Assembly: GCA_039111475.1 (NCBI GenBank)
Contig: JBCCIP010000029.1
Location: 11,821-75,820 of the forward strand
DNA: 64,000 nt
DNA from: JAUIET01 sp039111475
GTDB lineage: Bacteria; Pseudomonadota; Gammaproteobacteria; Pseudomonadales; JAUIET01
Reading direction: 5' to 3'
Position numbers and translations under genes: made by a program. Position 1 is the stretch's first letter; each line of letters begins with the position of its first letter. A model generated the notes under the pieces. It saw nothing but the letters and a program-made list of their open reading frames with translations. It was not told the DNA's origin and searched no databases. This document shows, piece by piece, positions 52,834-60,769 of the stretch.

Positions 52834-53063
52834 CCAGCCGTCCATGGCCGGAGTCAGTGGATAATAGGCATTCACGTCCTGTGAATGTCGAAGCGTCCTG
52901 CTTCTGCAATGCCAGCATCCTTACTGGCAGATTCGCCCAACCTTGGGCTAAGTACGATACATCCTGTATCGCTTGGTTCATCCTTGAACCGAACCATCGC
53001 GTCCCGTGACGGTTTTTTGTTGCAACACGTCCTGTGTTGCTTATTATGTCGCCATCCTTGACG
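52834..53063 (-). ncRNA. Array of ten GGA-loop hairpins, CsrB/RsmZ-like, in the flgF leader
   Basis: Seen on the minus strand, 5' to 3': CGTCA-AGGA-TGGCG (53063-53050); GCAACAC-AGGAC-GTGTTGC (53040-53022); CCGTCACG-GGA-CGCGATGG (53012-52994); GGTTCA-AGGA-TGAACC (52990-52975); CGATAC-AGGAT-GTATCG (52971-52955); GCCCA-AGGT-TGGGC (52948-52935); TGCCAG-TAAGGATG-CTGGCA (52929-52910); GAAGC-AGGAC-GCTTC (52904-52890); CATTCAC-AGGAC-GTGAATG (52887-52869); CCGGCC-ATGGAC-GGCTGG (52851-52834). Stems differ in sequence but are nearly all perfect; nine of ten loops hold GGA. CsrA/RsmA binds A(N)GGA in hairpin loops, and CsrB/RsmZ RNAs are strings of such hairpins. Whether this is a separate small RNA or only the mRNA leader is unresolved; I see no minus-strand terminator at its end. 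Confidence 0.8.
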
Positions 53064-53099
53064 CTTTTTTGGCGGCTATTGCTCACCTGCAAGTTATGC

Positions 53100-53116
53100 T
53101 GCAAAGACAATGCCAA
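53100..53116 (-). promoter_or_regulatory. Sigma-54 promoter driving the hairpin array and flgFGHIJKL
   Basis: Minus strand TTGGCAT-TGTCT-TTGCA: the -24 TGGCAt and -12 TTGCA match the consensus TGGCAC-N5-TTGCW with GG and GC exactly 10 bases apart. Predicted start near 53089, 26 bases before the first hairpin; leader to flgF about 310 bases. In Pseudomonas flgFGHIJKL is a separate FleR/sigma-54 transcript, which fits. Confidence 0.78.
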
Positions 53117-53198
53117 CCCGTAAAGGTCTAGAAAAAATGTTAAAAGTTGGCATATCTTAATCATCACTGCATTCTCTAGCGTCAGATCAGGCTTGTTG

Positions 53199-55112
53199 CT
53201 ATCGCAGGTTGATAATGGTCTGAGTAACCGAATCAGCGGTTTCGATTGTTTTCGAATTCGCCTGGAAGTTACGTTGCGCCAGAATCAAATTAACCAGCTG
53301 TTCGGTTAGATCCACATTAGAATCTTCCAGCGCACCAGCCTGAATAACACCGAACTGACCACTGGCGGGTATACCGAGAATAGGCTGTCCGGAATCAATC
53401 GAGTCGCCCCACACTGAGTCGCCTAGCGGCGTCAACCCTCCAACGTTAGGAAAGCTTGCCAATTGCAGCTGACCCAGGCTTTGGGTTTCACCGTTTGAGT
53501 ATCTGGCAAATATCGTACCGGACTCAGCTACCTCCACTCCGGTCAGACTGCCTTTGGCGAAACCGTTCTGATTCAAGGTACTGAAGGCAAACGCGCCGCC
53601 AAAGGCTGTGGCATTTGACACGTCAATTAAGAAATTCGAACTGGTGGGCGGCTCAGGTATGGGAAAAACCCCTGGGCTGAGCGGGCCTAGCGCACCGTTA
53701 GTTGTACCATCGGCATTTCGTGGCTGCCAATTATCAATAATGACCTGCTCGGAGCCAGCCGGATCAAACGACCCATCCGCATTGAATCGCAATTCGAAAG
53801 ACGCGCGTGTAGGATTGTCCGGATCACTTCCGCCTACATCACGCCCATCTATCTGAATCACTGTGTTCCAAAGATTGCCTTCGGGTTCACCCAGGCGATT
53901 AGGTACACGAACGAAATATTGCACGACATTGTGCGAAATGCCGGACGTGTCGAAGATCGTAAACGATGTTACCGAGTTATAGGAATCCGGGTTAGCCGGG
54001 TCAAACGTATTACTTGGCGGATTGCCAATCGGTGTCAGCGGTCCAAACACATTGGATGCTGTTGCATTATTGAGTTCGCTAAGATCATCAATAGTGATCG
54101 ATACCACACCACCAACAGTTGCTTGCTGCTGTGCGGGGTTCGATTCGTCAATCGTGACTGTACCCGAAGCTGTTGAGACACTCAGCTGCACAGCACTACC
54201 AACCGACCCCGATACATCAAACTCCAGGTCAGCACCCGTAGTGGCAATAATATCAATGCTGGTGCCGTCTGCGTTAAGCGACGCACTTAATCCGCTTGCG
54301 GAACTGATGTTATTGATCAATTCGTTGACATTGTTACCTGTGTAGTTCGAACCATTCACCAATAGCTCATTCACGCCCACTGGGTAACCAGAATCTACCG
54401 CAAGAGTGGCTGTTGTCGATGCTGAGGCGGATATACCAGGTAACGCCGTTAGCTCGGCAGCAATTTGAACAGCTGGCAAGTTATCAGCGGAAGGTATGTT
54501 TTGTGTTGAGCCATTGAAATCAACGGTGCCGGCCGTATAGCCATTGTCACTGCCCAATTGCACGGTCTGAACCGCCGGGCCGGACGAGGTAATTGTATTG
54601 GTTTGCTCTTCCAGGATAGGCGCAGACGCGTCGAGGTTGAATGTCTCGTTGACACGTGTAGTGCTCTTGGGAGCGATGTCTCTCGTATTCAACAGCAGAT
54701 CGGTCGGCTCGCCGGATATTCTGCCCTCTGCATCGGCGAGCAAACCTTGCAAACGCATCCCGGCATTGTTAACGACAAAACCGTCTTCATTAATGCTGAA
54801 AATTCCTGCTCTGCTATAGGCTGGTGCTCCATCATCATCTAGCACGAAGAAACCACCACCGTTTATCGCCAGGTCAAGCGCATTGTCAGTAAAACTAACT
54901 GTACCTTGAGCAAATTGTTGCGCGACTTTCTGAACTACTACGCCGCTACCCACCCCGTTGCCGCCACTGACAAAAGAGGCTGCGTAAATATCCGCGAATT
55001 CTGCCCGTGATGACTTAAATCCGTTCGTCGCGGAGTTCGCAATGTTATTACCGGTTATTTCAAGATCTGTTGCCGCGGCTCGCAGGCCACTGAGTGCTGT
55101 GTTAAAAGGCAT
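53199..55112 (-). CDS. flgE: Flagellar hook protein FlgE (large)
   Basis: 637 residues against about 400-460 in common relatives. N-terminus FNTALSGLRAAATDLEITGNNIANSATNGFKSSRAEFADIYA and C-terminus GALEDSNVDLTEQLVNLILAQRNFQANSKTIETADSVTQTIINL are the hook signatures. The extra length lies at about 170-350 and includes flagellin_IN-like units (VQIAAELTALPGISASASTTATL; VNELINNISSASGLSASLNADGTSIDI). 48 bases after flgD; last gene of flgBCDE. Confidence 0.96.
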   Translation of the reverse strand: MPFNTALSGLRAAATDLEITGNNIANSATNGFKSSRAEFADIYAASFVSGGNGVGSGVVVQKVAQQFAQGTVSFTDNALDLAINGGGFFVLDDDGAPAYSRAGIFSINEDGFVVNNAGMRLQGLLADAEGRISGEPTDLLLNTRDIAPKSTTRVNETFNLDASAPILEEQTNTITSSGPAVQTVQLGSDNGYTAGTVDFNGSTQNIPSADNLPAVQIAAELTALPGISASASTTATLAVDSGYPVGVNELLVNGSNYTGNNVNELINNISSASGLSASLNADGTSIDIIATTGADLEFDVSGSVGSAVQLSVSTASGTVTIDESNPAQQQATVGGVVSITIDDLSELNNATASNVFGPLTPIGNPPSNTFDPANPDSYNSVTSFTIFDTSGISHNVVQYFVRVPNRLGEPEGNLWNTVIQIDGRDVGGSDPDNPTRASFELRFNADGSFDPAGSEQVIIDNWQPRNADGTTNGALGPLSPGVFPIPEPPTSSNFLIDVSNATAFGGAFAFSTLNQNGFAKGSLTGVEVAESGTIFARYSNGETQSLGQLQLASFPNVGGLTPLGDSVWGDSIDSGQPILGIPASGQFGVIQAGALEDSNVDLTEQLVNLILAQRNFQANSKTIETADSVTQTIINLR

Positions 55113-55160
55113 TACTATCTTCCTTGCTTGGTTTCACTGATTCCTGGGTATTAACCCCAA

Positions 55161-55856
55161 CTAAAAAATTTCTTGTACTTTAGACAGCGCCACCGGACCG
55201 ATACCCGCTACGTTGAGCGTCACCTGATTGCCCTGCCCAAGGTTTACGCTGTCTACATTACTGTTCAATACAGTTTCCAATGCTTGTGGTTCTCCACCGA
55301 TCAAGGCATCTGCTTCTATTCGATAGCGTCCAGCAGGCTGACGTTCGCCATCCTGATTTTTACCGTCCCAACTCAAAGGCACTTCCCCGGCTGCTATAAA
55401 TCCGCCTTCGGTCTCGTTTCTAATAATCTCTTGGTGGACCAATTGGCCGCTGCCATCAAACACCCTGTAACTGACTTGCTCCGAAGCCGTTGGTAGATTG
55501 ATGGTGCCTTCTACATTCTTTCCTTCCTGCAGAGCGGCACTACTTGCGGGTAGTCTGACGCTTCGTCCAACCAAACTGGAGGCTTGCAGTGCCTGATTAG
55601 AACGCAGTGATGCGGCCATCTCTTCCAAGGAAGAATTCATACTCTGAATACCTTCCACCGAGCTGAATTGCGCTAATTGGGCAATAAATTCGCCGTTGTC
55701 CTGAGGGCTCAAAGGGTCTTGGTTACCCAGTTGCGTAACCAGCAGTTGCAGGAAGGCATCCTGACCCAACTCATTGTCCTTGGGCAGCGTTTGAGAACGA
55801 TTTCGCTGCGACAACGCGTCTAGTGCTGAGCCACTTATTTGGCTAACTTCATCCAT
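55161..55856 (-). CDS. flgD: Hook cap / hook assembly protein FlgD
   Basis: 231 residues. N-terminal scaffold signature GQDAFLQLLVTQLGNQDPLSPQDNGEFIAQLAQFSSVEGIQSMN near residues 28-72. FlgD Ig-like and tudor-like domains follow (VSYRVFDGSGQLVHQEI; GEVPLSWDGKNQDGERQPAGRYRIE). 27 bases after flgC. Confidence 0.96.
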   Translation of the reverse strand: MDEVSQISGSALDALSQRNRSQTLPKDNELGQDAFLQLLVTQLGNQDPLSPQDNGEFIAQLAQFSSVEGIQSMNSSLEEMAASLRSNQALQASSLVGRSVRLPASSAALQEGKNVEGTINLPTASEQVSYRVFDGSGQLVHQEIIRNETEGGFIAAGEVPLSWDGKNQDGERQPAGRYRIEADALIGGEPQALETVLNSNVDSVNLGQGNQVTLNVAGIGPVALSKVQEIF

Positions 55857-55883
55857 TACAGAACCTCTTATCTTTCTTTACAG

Positions 55884-56324
55884 TTACTGACCCAATGTCA
55901 GCAATCGCTGCATCATAGTTTTCGCCGAATTCAACACTTCGACATTGATTTGAAACGACCGCGATGCAGAGATCATATTTGTCATTTCTTCCACCACATT
56001 GACTTTTGGCATATAGACGTAGCCGTTCTCGTCGGCCAGCGGATGTCCGGGTTCGTACCTGGCGGTACTTTGACCCTGTTGCTCATACACACCCACTACT
56101 TTCACCGCAGCGGCGCTGCCATACTGATCACCGAGCGCAGCACCTTGTGCATCACGTTGTTCCTGCAAAACGGCCTGAAAAATAGGGTGACGTGCCTGAT
56201 ACACGTCCTCTGCTGAACCCGCTACAACCTGTGCATTCGCTATATTGCTGGCTGTTGTATTCATGCGCACAGATTGGGCTGTCATGCCTGATCCTGCTAT
56301 GTCGTAAATTGCGCCTAATGCCAT
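55884..56324 (-). CDS. flgC: Proximal rod protein FlgC
   Basis: 146 residues. N-terminus IYDIAGSGMTAQSVRMNTTASNIANAQVVAG and C-terminus YMPKVNVVEEMTNMISASRSFQINVEVLNSAKTMMQRLLTLGQ are diagnostic. Second gene of flgBCDE, 50 bases after flgB. Confidence 0.97.
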   Translation of the reverse strand: MALGAIYDIAGSGMTAQSVRMNTTASNIANAQVVAGSAEDVYQARHPIFQAVLQEQRDAQGAALGDQYGSAAAVKVVGVYEQQGQSTARYEPGHPLADENGYVYMPKVNVVEEMTNMISASRSFQINVEVLNSAKTMMQRLLTLGQ

Positions 56325-56374
56325 TGTTTTGTCCTATGTTTCTTATTTTCTATTTTCATGCGTTGTTGCTTAGC

Positions 56375-56797
56375 TTATTCGCCTTTGATGGCGCCGTTTA
56401 AGCCCTTAATGCGGCTGGACAACAAGGTCATGCTTGCTTGAAAGTCACCTGCATTTCGCGCAAATCTTGCCAGCTCTTGCTCAGTTTCAACGGTATTGCC
56501 GTCTATGCTTGGCTGTGTTGGCTGACGAAATTTCATTTCAACGTTCAGGCCCCCAAGTTGGAAAGACCCATTCGAACTGCGGCTCATGTGCTTGTTATTG
56601 GTTTGCTGAAGCTGAAGTTTGCCGCTGTCTGATGCATCTTTCACCTGACGAAGAACCGCTTTGAAGTCTATGTCGCGTGCGCGGTAATTTGGGGTGTCTG
56701 CATTCGCCAAATTGTGAGCAATCACTTCAGCACGTTGCGTTCGCAACTTGAGTGCATGTTCGTGAATCCCAAATGCATTGTTGAAACTTATTGCCAC
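56375..56797 (-). CDS. flgB: Proximal rod protein FlgB
   Basis: 140 residues. FGIHEHALKLRTQRAEVIAHNLANADTPNYRARDIDFKAVL at the N-terminus; ELARFARNAGDFQASMTLLSSRIKGLNGAI at the C-terminus. First gene of the rod/hook operon, with a consensus sigma-54 promoter 50 bases upstream. Divergent from flgA. Confidence 0.97.
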   Translation of the reverse strand: MAISFNNAFGIHEHALKLRTQRAEVIAHNLANADTPNYRARDIDFKAVLRQVKDASDSGKLQLQQTNNKHMSRSSNGSFQLGGLNVEMKFRQPTQPSIDGNTVETEQELARFARNAGDFQASMTLLSSRIKGLNGAIKGE

Positions 56798-56846
56798 GTT
56801 GTTACCCGCTTACTGCGTGAATGATTACTTTACGTAAGAGACACAA

Positions 56847-56862
56847 AGCAATGGCCGTGCCA
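56847..56862 (-). promoter_or_regulatory. Sigma-54 promoter of flgBCDE
   Basis: Minus strand TGGCAC-GGCCA-TTGCT, a full match to TGGCAC-N5-TTGCW. Start predicted near 56836, leader about 40 bases to the flgB ATG. Confidence 0.92.
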
Positions 56863-57036
56863 AATGCACTAACAGACTAAGTATCAGTTACTTAGCGTCT
56901 ATCTCGACGTAATACTATTCGTGGCAAAGATTGCCGTTCTAACAACACTTGCCAGTTCTTTGCCGATACTGGCGAAAACCGGCAGCGAATTGCCGCCAGT
57001 AGTGATCGGAACGCCTACTTGGCCTTTCTGCGTCGT

Positions 57037-57052
57037 AGGCACATATATTGCA
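57037..57052 (+). promoter_or_regulatory. Possible sigma-54 promoter of flgA
   Basis: AGGCAC-ATATA-TTGCA, one mismatch from TGGCAC-N5-TTGCW, with correct GG-N10-GC spacing. The predicted start (near 57063) is only three bases before the ATG at 57066, which would make flgA nearly leaderless; this lowers confidence. Confidence 0.5.
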
Positions 57053-57065
57053 AGACAATGCTCAA

Positions 57066-57797
57066 ATGACTGCAAAGAACAAAAAATTGACACCGCGTTA
57101 CCTGGTAGGGGTTTTAGTTGCGGTTTGCTGCTGCCCAGCGTGGAGCAATAATCTGACGACCAAGATTGCTGACGGTGTGACTCAGTATTTGCATAAAAGC
57201 GTAAGCGATTTCCAGCCTGGCAATGCGCCAGCATACGCGTTGAATATTCAAACCCAGTCGATCGACCCGCGCCTGCAACTGGCGCCATGCACCACGCCCA
57301 TGACGTATTCAATGAACAGCAATACCCAAATGCCGGGGCGGGCACTTGTCAAAGTAGGCTGCAAATCGCCTCAAGCTACGTGGTCAATTTATGTGTCAGC
57401 GACGGTAAGCTGGGAACAAGACATCGTGGTGGCAACTGTCGGTCTGCGACGCGGGCAAGACATCACCAGCAATGACGTTAGAATTGAAAGAAGAAGGTTG
57501 CATCGACCCGGAGTGAAGTATGTGCACGCGCTCTCTCAAGTGGTCGGTAAAGCAGCCGGGCGACGAATCGCGGCCAACAAGGCCGTTGATTGGCGCTTCC
57601 TGGAACAAGCCGATTTGGTCCGCAAAGGTGAAACCGTTCAATTGATGGCGAAAAATGCATCAATCGCGGTCAAAATTGAAGGAAAAGCACTGACGAGCGG
57701 TGCCAAAGGGGAGCAAATCAGAGTGCGCAACCCATTGTCGAATCGGATTGTTGATGCGCGCGTCACATCCCGCGGGCGAGCTGAAGTTGCTTTGTAA
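57066..57797 (+). CDS. flgA: P-ring chaperone FlgA
   Basis: 243 residues. Signal peptide (LTPRYLVGVLVAVCCCPAWSN). The periplasmic part has the SAF/FlgA pattern: ISVATVSWEQDIVVATVGLRRGQDITSNDVRIERR-type segment (near 125-155), VVGKAAGRRIAANKAVDWRFLEQADLVRKGETVQL, and VRNPLSNRIVDARVTSRGRAEV at the end. Helps FlgI assemble. Start: the ATG at 57066; a TTG six codons earlier lies inside the -12 element. Divergent from flgB. Confidence 0.93.
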   Translation: MTAKNKKLTPRYLVGVLVAVCCCPAWSNNLTTKIADGVTQYLHKSVSDFQPGNAPAYALNIQTQSIDPRLQLAPCTTPMTYSMNSNTQMPGRALVKVGCKSPQATWSIYVSATVSWEQDIVVATVGLRRGQDITSNDVRIERRRLHRPGVKYVHALSQVVGKAAGRRIAANKAVDWRFLEQADLVRKGETVQLMAKNASIAVKIEGKALTSGAKGEQIRVRNPLSNRIVDARVTSRGRAEVAL

Positions 57798-57836
57798 CTA
57801 ATTTTTAAGTTTTTGATTTTTATAACGATTTATGAC

Positions 57837-57863
57837 TAAAGTTTTCTTTCAAGTGGCCGACTA
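57837..57863 (+). promoter_or_regulatory. Sigma-28 promoter of flgMN
   Basis: TAAAGTTT-N11-GCCGACTA, a perfect -35 and near-perfect -10 against TAAAGTTT-N11-GCCGATAA. Start near 57870, leader about 75 bases to flgM. Confidence 0.88.
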
Positions 57864-57945
57864 CCGTTTAGAGAGAAATATTTATACGATGCGATTCGGA
57901 TTTGGTAGTGTGCCAATAACGAACTCAGCATAAGCAGGTAACAAC

Positions 57946-58263
57946 ATGGTTGGTGATATCAGCGGTCCAAGACCGCACGGCGCAGAAAATAAGACCTCAC
58001 GTTCAAGCTCTTCGGCAATTCCCGGAGGTGACAACGGGGGTGCAAACACATCGTCAAATTCAAGCGCAAAAGGCGATTCGGTTCAGCTGAGCAGCCAGGC
58101 GCAATCGCTTGCCGCAGTTGAAGCCAAGGCAAAAGCAGCGAGTGACGTAAACGCTGAGAAAGTTGCCACTATTCGTGCCGCAATTGCTGATGGCTCCTAT
58201 AGCATTGACGCGGTGCATGTTGCCGATAAATTACTCTCGCTCGAATCCGAGTTGAGGGACTAA
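57946..58263 (+). CDS. flgM: Anti-sigma-28 factor FlgM
   Basis: 105 residues. Binds FliA until exported through the finished hook. The disordered Ser/Gly/Asn-rich N-terminus (about 1-45) serves export. The conserved part (DSVQLSSQAQSL and NAEKVATIRAAIADGSYSIDAVHVADKLLSLE) binds sigma-28. Preceded by a strong sigma-28 promoter, giving the usual autoregulatory loop. Followed by flgN after 22 bases. Confidence 0.95.
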   Translation: MVGDISGPRPHGAENKTSRSSSSAIPGGDNGGANTSSNSSAKGDSVQLSSQAQSLAAVEAKAKAASDVNAEKVATIRAAIADGSYSIDAVHVADKLLSLESELRD

Positions 58264-58285
58264 CACCGAACACTAAGGAATAACG

Positions 58286-58786
58286 ATGCTCACGGATCGA
58301 GCCATATTTGAAGAGGTACGTGCTGTAATTGAGCGCGAGACGTCATTGATCGTCGAATTGAATACTATTTTACGTAAGGAAACTGAAGTACTGCAATCAC
58401 CGGATGCAGCGGGGCTTGCGGAAGTTCTTGAGCACAAAGTCACTCCCTTGGCGGCCATCAACGAGAGTAAAGCAGATCGTTACCGATTGCTGCGTTCCGT
58501 AAACTACCCTGAGAATGAAGAAGGTTGGGCTTCCCTGGTAAATGATCTGGATAAAATAGAGAGTGATCATTCCATTACATTAGGTAATCTTTTGCAGCTA
58601 TTGCGCGGTGAGTTGATGCAAAGCAGAACTCTTAATCGAGTGAACGCCGAAATCATCAATCGCAGCATGTTCTCTGTGCATCATTTGCTGAATATTCTAC
58701 GTGGCAACGTACCCGAGAATAATATTTACGGTGAGAATGGTGATACTGTTAAGGTAGATAACAAACCTTCTATCACATCGGCTTAG
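58286..58786 (+). CDS. flgN: FlgK/FlgL export chaperone FlgN
   Basis: 166 residues, helical. FlgN pattern: IERETSLIVELNTILRKETEVLQSPDAAGLAEVLEHKVTPLAAINESKADRYRLL, then LDKIESDHSITLGNLLQLLRGELMQSRTLNRVNAEIINRSM. Position after flgM is standard. AAGGA lies seven bases before the ATG. Its stop overlaps the stop of the convergent gene. Confidence 0.92.
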   Translation: MLTDRAIFEEVRAVIERETSLIVELNTILRKETEVLQSPDAAGLAEVLEHKVTPLAAINESKADRYRLLRSVNYPENEEGWASLVNDLDKIESDHSITLGNLLQLLRGELMQSRTLNRVNAEIINRSMFSVHHLLNILRGNVPENNIYGENGDTVKVDNKPSITSA

Positions 58787-59436
58787 CCATTATCCAGCAA
58801 ACCGAAACGGCGCGCTTCGGCAAGATCTTCGGGCCGATCAATATCGCTGCGCTGAGGCAAAGTACTAAGAGACCATCCAGCCTGATCTAGCGCTGCTTGT
58901 GTTTGGCGCAAAACCTGTGCAGACCCCCATTCAATGTCATCGAACACCGGTGGTGTATCGGACCGACTGCCTATCAGCACATAGCCGCCATCAGCCGCTG
59001 GCCCAAGAACAACATCGCTCTTCTCCAGCGCCGCCGTCGCCAAATTCAAGTAGTCTGCGTCTATCGAAGGGCAATCAGACCCTATTAAAATAACGGGCAA
59101 GGAGTCGACGCTGGCAATAGCAGTCGCCATTCTCTGGCCAAGATCAAGGCCTTGCTGAACATGAATGGTCAATCCACGGTATTCAGACGTCAGTTTTTTG
59201 AGGAACGGATGAGCAGGCAGCTGGTCTACCCATAATTGCATCGGCCCTACACCGGCATTGCTAACCTGGCGCACACAATGTCGAACGAGTTTCTTGTGCA
59301 AGGTCAGAATAGCCTCATCGGACAGCGCCGGGCCAAGCCGCGTTTTAACTTTTCCAAGCACTGGTGCGCGGGCAAATATTTGCACCGTAACCGGCTTGAC
59401 CCCGTTCATCGCTTGCATCCTTTGGGGCGATGCCAT
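58783..59436 (-). CDS. TIGR04282-type glycosyltransferase (DUF2064)
   Basis: 217 residues. Nucleotidyl/glycosyltransferase of the CofC-like DUF2064 family, named from arsenosugar clusters. Seen: QIFARAPVLGKVKTRLGPALSDEAILTLHKKLV, DLGQRMATAI, VILIGSDCPSIDADYLNLA (acidic metal site), VVLGPAADGGYVLIGSR and DIDRPEDLAEAR. It follows the TIGR04283 partner by 9 bases. No arsenic genes are present, so the product is unclear. Confidence 0.85.
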   Translation of the reverse strand: MASPQRMQAMNGVKPVTVQIFARAPVLGKVKTRLGPALSDEAILTLHKKLVRHCVRQVSNAGVGPMQLWVDQLPAHPFLKKLTSEYRGLTIHVQQGLDLGQRMATAIASVDSLPVILIGSDCPSIDADYLNLATAALEKSDVVLGPAADGGYVLIGSRSDTPPVFDDIEWGSAQVLRQTQAALDQAGWSLSTLPQRSDIDRPEDLAEARRFGLLDNG

Positions 59437-59445
59437 GCGGCGCGC

Positions 59446-60144
59446 TCAATCGCCATAGTAGCTTGCCCGCAATTTCTCAGAATCGGCTCCCAGAAAAAAA
59501 GCCAGCCGTAAACGCCACATCAGTACTATCGTTCGAACGACGCCGTGATTCTGCCACTTACGAACAGAACAGCTCACTGGCGATGCAAAAAGGTAAGGTT
59601 CTCCACGTCGTTTGAGGCGCTTGCTTAAATCAATATCTTCCATTAGTGCCAAAGACTTAAAACCCTGTTCTTTAGCGAACATGCGGGTGCGCACGCACTG
59701 AACCTGGTCACCTGTCGCAATAGACGTCAGCGCTGACCGTTTATTCATACACCATTCGATCATACGGTAATACCAGGCGTCGCCACGCAATCTCACGGGA
59801 AAAAAACCCCATTGCGCGCCAGATTGCTCAAACGCCTTCAGTTGATCGATAACGTCATTGGGTAAGCGTGTATCCGCATGCAGAAATAGCAGCGTGCTAC
59901 CGCTAGCTTGCCGGGCACCAGCATTCATTTGGGCGGCACGACCAGCAGGCGCGCTGATTAGTCGATCCACAGTACCGCTGCACAATGCCATCGATTGGTC
60001 TTCACTGCCCCCATCCACGACAATGACCTCCCACCCCACTAACCTAAGCTTGTGCAGTTGGGTTAGCAGTTCGGGCAGGCGCCGAGCTTCGTTAAGTACG
60101 GGTACAATAATACTCAGCAAAAAGGTGTTCCCAATTGCGGCCAA
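59446..60144 (-). CDS. TIGR04283-type family 2 glycosyltransferase
   Basis: 232 residues. GT2 fold: LSIIVPVLNEARRLPELLTQLHKL (donor site), EVIVVDGGSEDQS, GRAAQMNAGARQASGSTLLFLHADTRLP (DxD-like HAD), FKSLALMEDIDLSKRLKRRGEP (catalytic ED). Partner of the DUF2064 gene; the pair recurs in many genomes and is annotated after arsenosugar biosynthesis. One hydrophobic C-terminal segment may touch the membrane. Confidence 0.87.
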   Translation of the reverse strand: MAAIGNTFLLSIIVPVLNEARRLPELLTQLHKLRLVGWEVIVVDGGSEDQSMALCSGTVDRLISAPAGRAAQMNAGARQASGSTLLFLHADTRLPNDVIDQLKAFEQSGAQWGFFPVRLRGDAWYYRMIEWCMNKRSALTSIATGDQVQCVRTRMFAKEQGFKSLALMEDIDLSKRLKRRGEPYLFASPVSCSVRKWQNHGVVRTIVLMWRLRLAFFLGADSEKLRASYYGD

Positions 60145-60250
60145 AATATTGGCTTAGGCGCGAATAAATCGCACACAACAGGGCTATGCTCTTTACACTG
60201 TGCCAGTAACGCTGTTTTACAACGCCTTTGAAATCTTTAGGTGGAAGCGC

Positions 60251-60724
60251 CTAAGCAGCGATATGGTAAACCATTTCACCGCTGCCATAACCAGGAATAT
60301 CCAATGTAAAAGCACAAATTTTTGGGCTTTCGACCGCAGCGATGGCCTCAGCAGCTCCCTGGTCGGGCTGTAGAGTTTTGTCCAGCTTCAGATGCAAACT
60401 GTCATCAGACAGCATGAGCTTGGAACAAATATTCATAAGCTCATGAAAATTTCCAAGAAAGGTTTCTGTAAGTTCGCCATCATCTATCATCTCTTTAGCA
60501 ACGTCGGCTGGGACCATAGAAAATGCTGCGCCAGAATAAGCGACAAAAGGCAGATCACAGGCGCAAGTCGCGACGATTTTATCCTCTGAGTTAATAAATG
60601 TTGCCACGTATGGCTTAGCAATTTCTTGCGCGTCTGAATCATTAGCCGCTAAATCGTCGCCAAAGAGCATCCCGAGTAAAGATGTAACTGATTTTGTTGT
60701 TGGTTCTTCGTAGTAGTCTGGCAT
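60251..60724 (-). CDS. CheX/CheC-like protein (possible CheY-P phosphatase)
   Basis: 157 residues, acidic, no signal peptide. A beta-rich half (PYVATFINSEDKIVATCACDLPFVAYSGAAFSMV) is followed by a helix with GNFHELMNICSKLML near residues 91-105. ELMN matches the ExxN pair used by CheC/CheX/CheZ-type enzymes to hydrolyse CheY-phosphate, and GELTETFLGNFHELMN aligns with the CheX helix by eye. The next gene upstream encodes a CheY-like regulator, which supports this. Family membership is inference and needs a profile search. Confidence 0.5.
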   Translation of the reverse strand: MPDYYEEPTTKSVTSLLGMLFGDDLAANDSDAQEIAKPYVATFINSEDKIVATCACDLPFVAYSGAAFSMVPADVAKEMIDDGELTETFLGNFHELMNICSKLMLSDDSLHLKLDKTLQPDQGAAEAIAAVESPKICAFTLDIPGYGSGEMVYHIAA

Positions 60725-60769
60725 TTTAGTATTCCTTTACTATAGAGATTGTTCACTGATTCAATGGAT

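Noticed and set aside
52861..53063. Possible CRISPR-like or tandem-repeat array
   Set aside because: No constant repeat unit or spacer length; only the 4-5 base loops are constant while the stems differ, which fits an RNA-structure array.
52778..53167. 129-codon minus-strand reading frame covering the whole hairpin array
   Set aside because: Its start lies upstream of the predicted sigma-54 transcription start, it has no recognisable domain, and its composition is explained by the repeated stems and loops.
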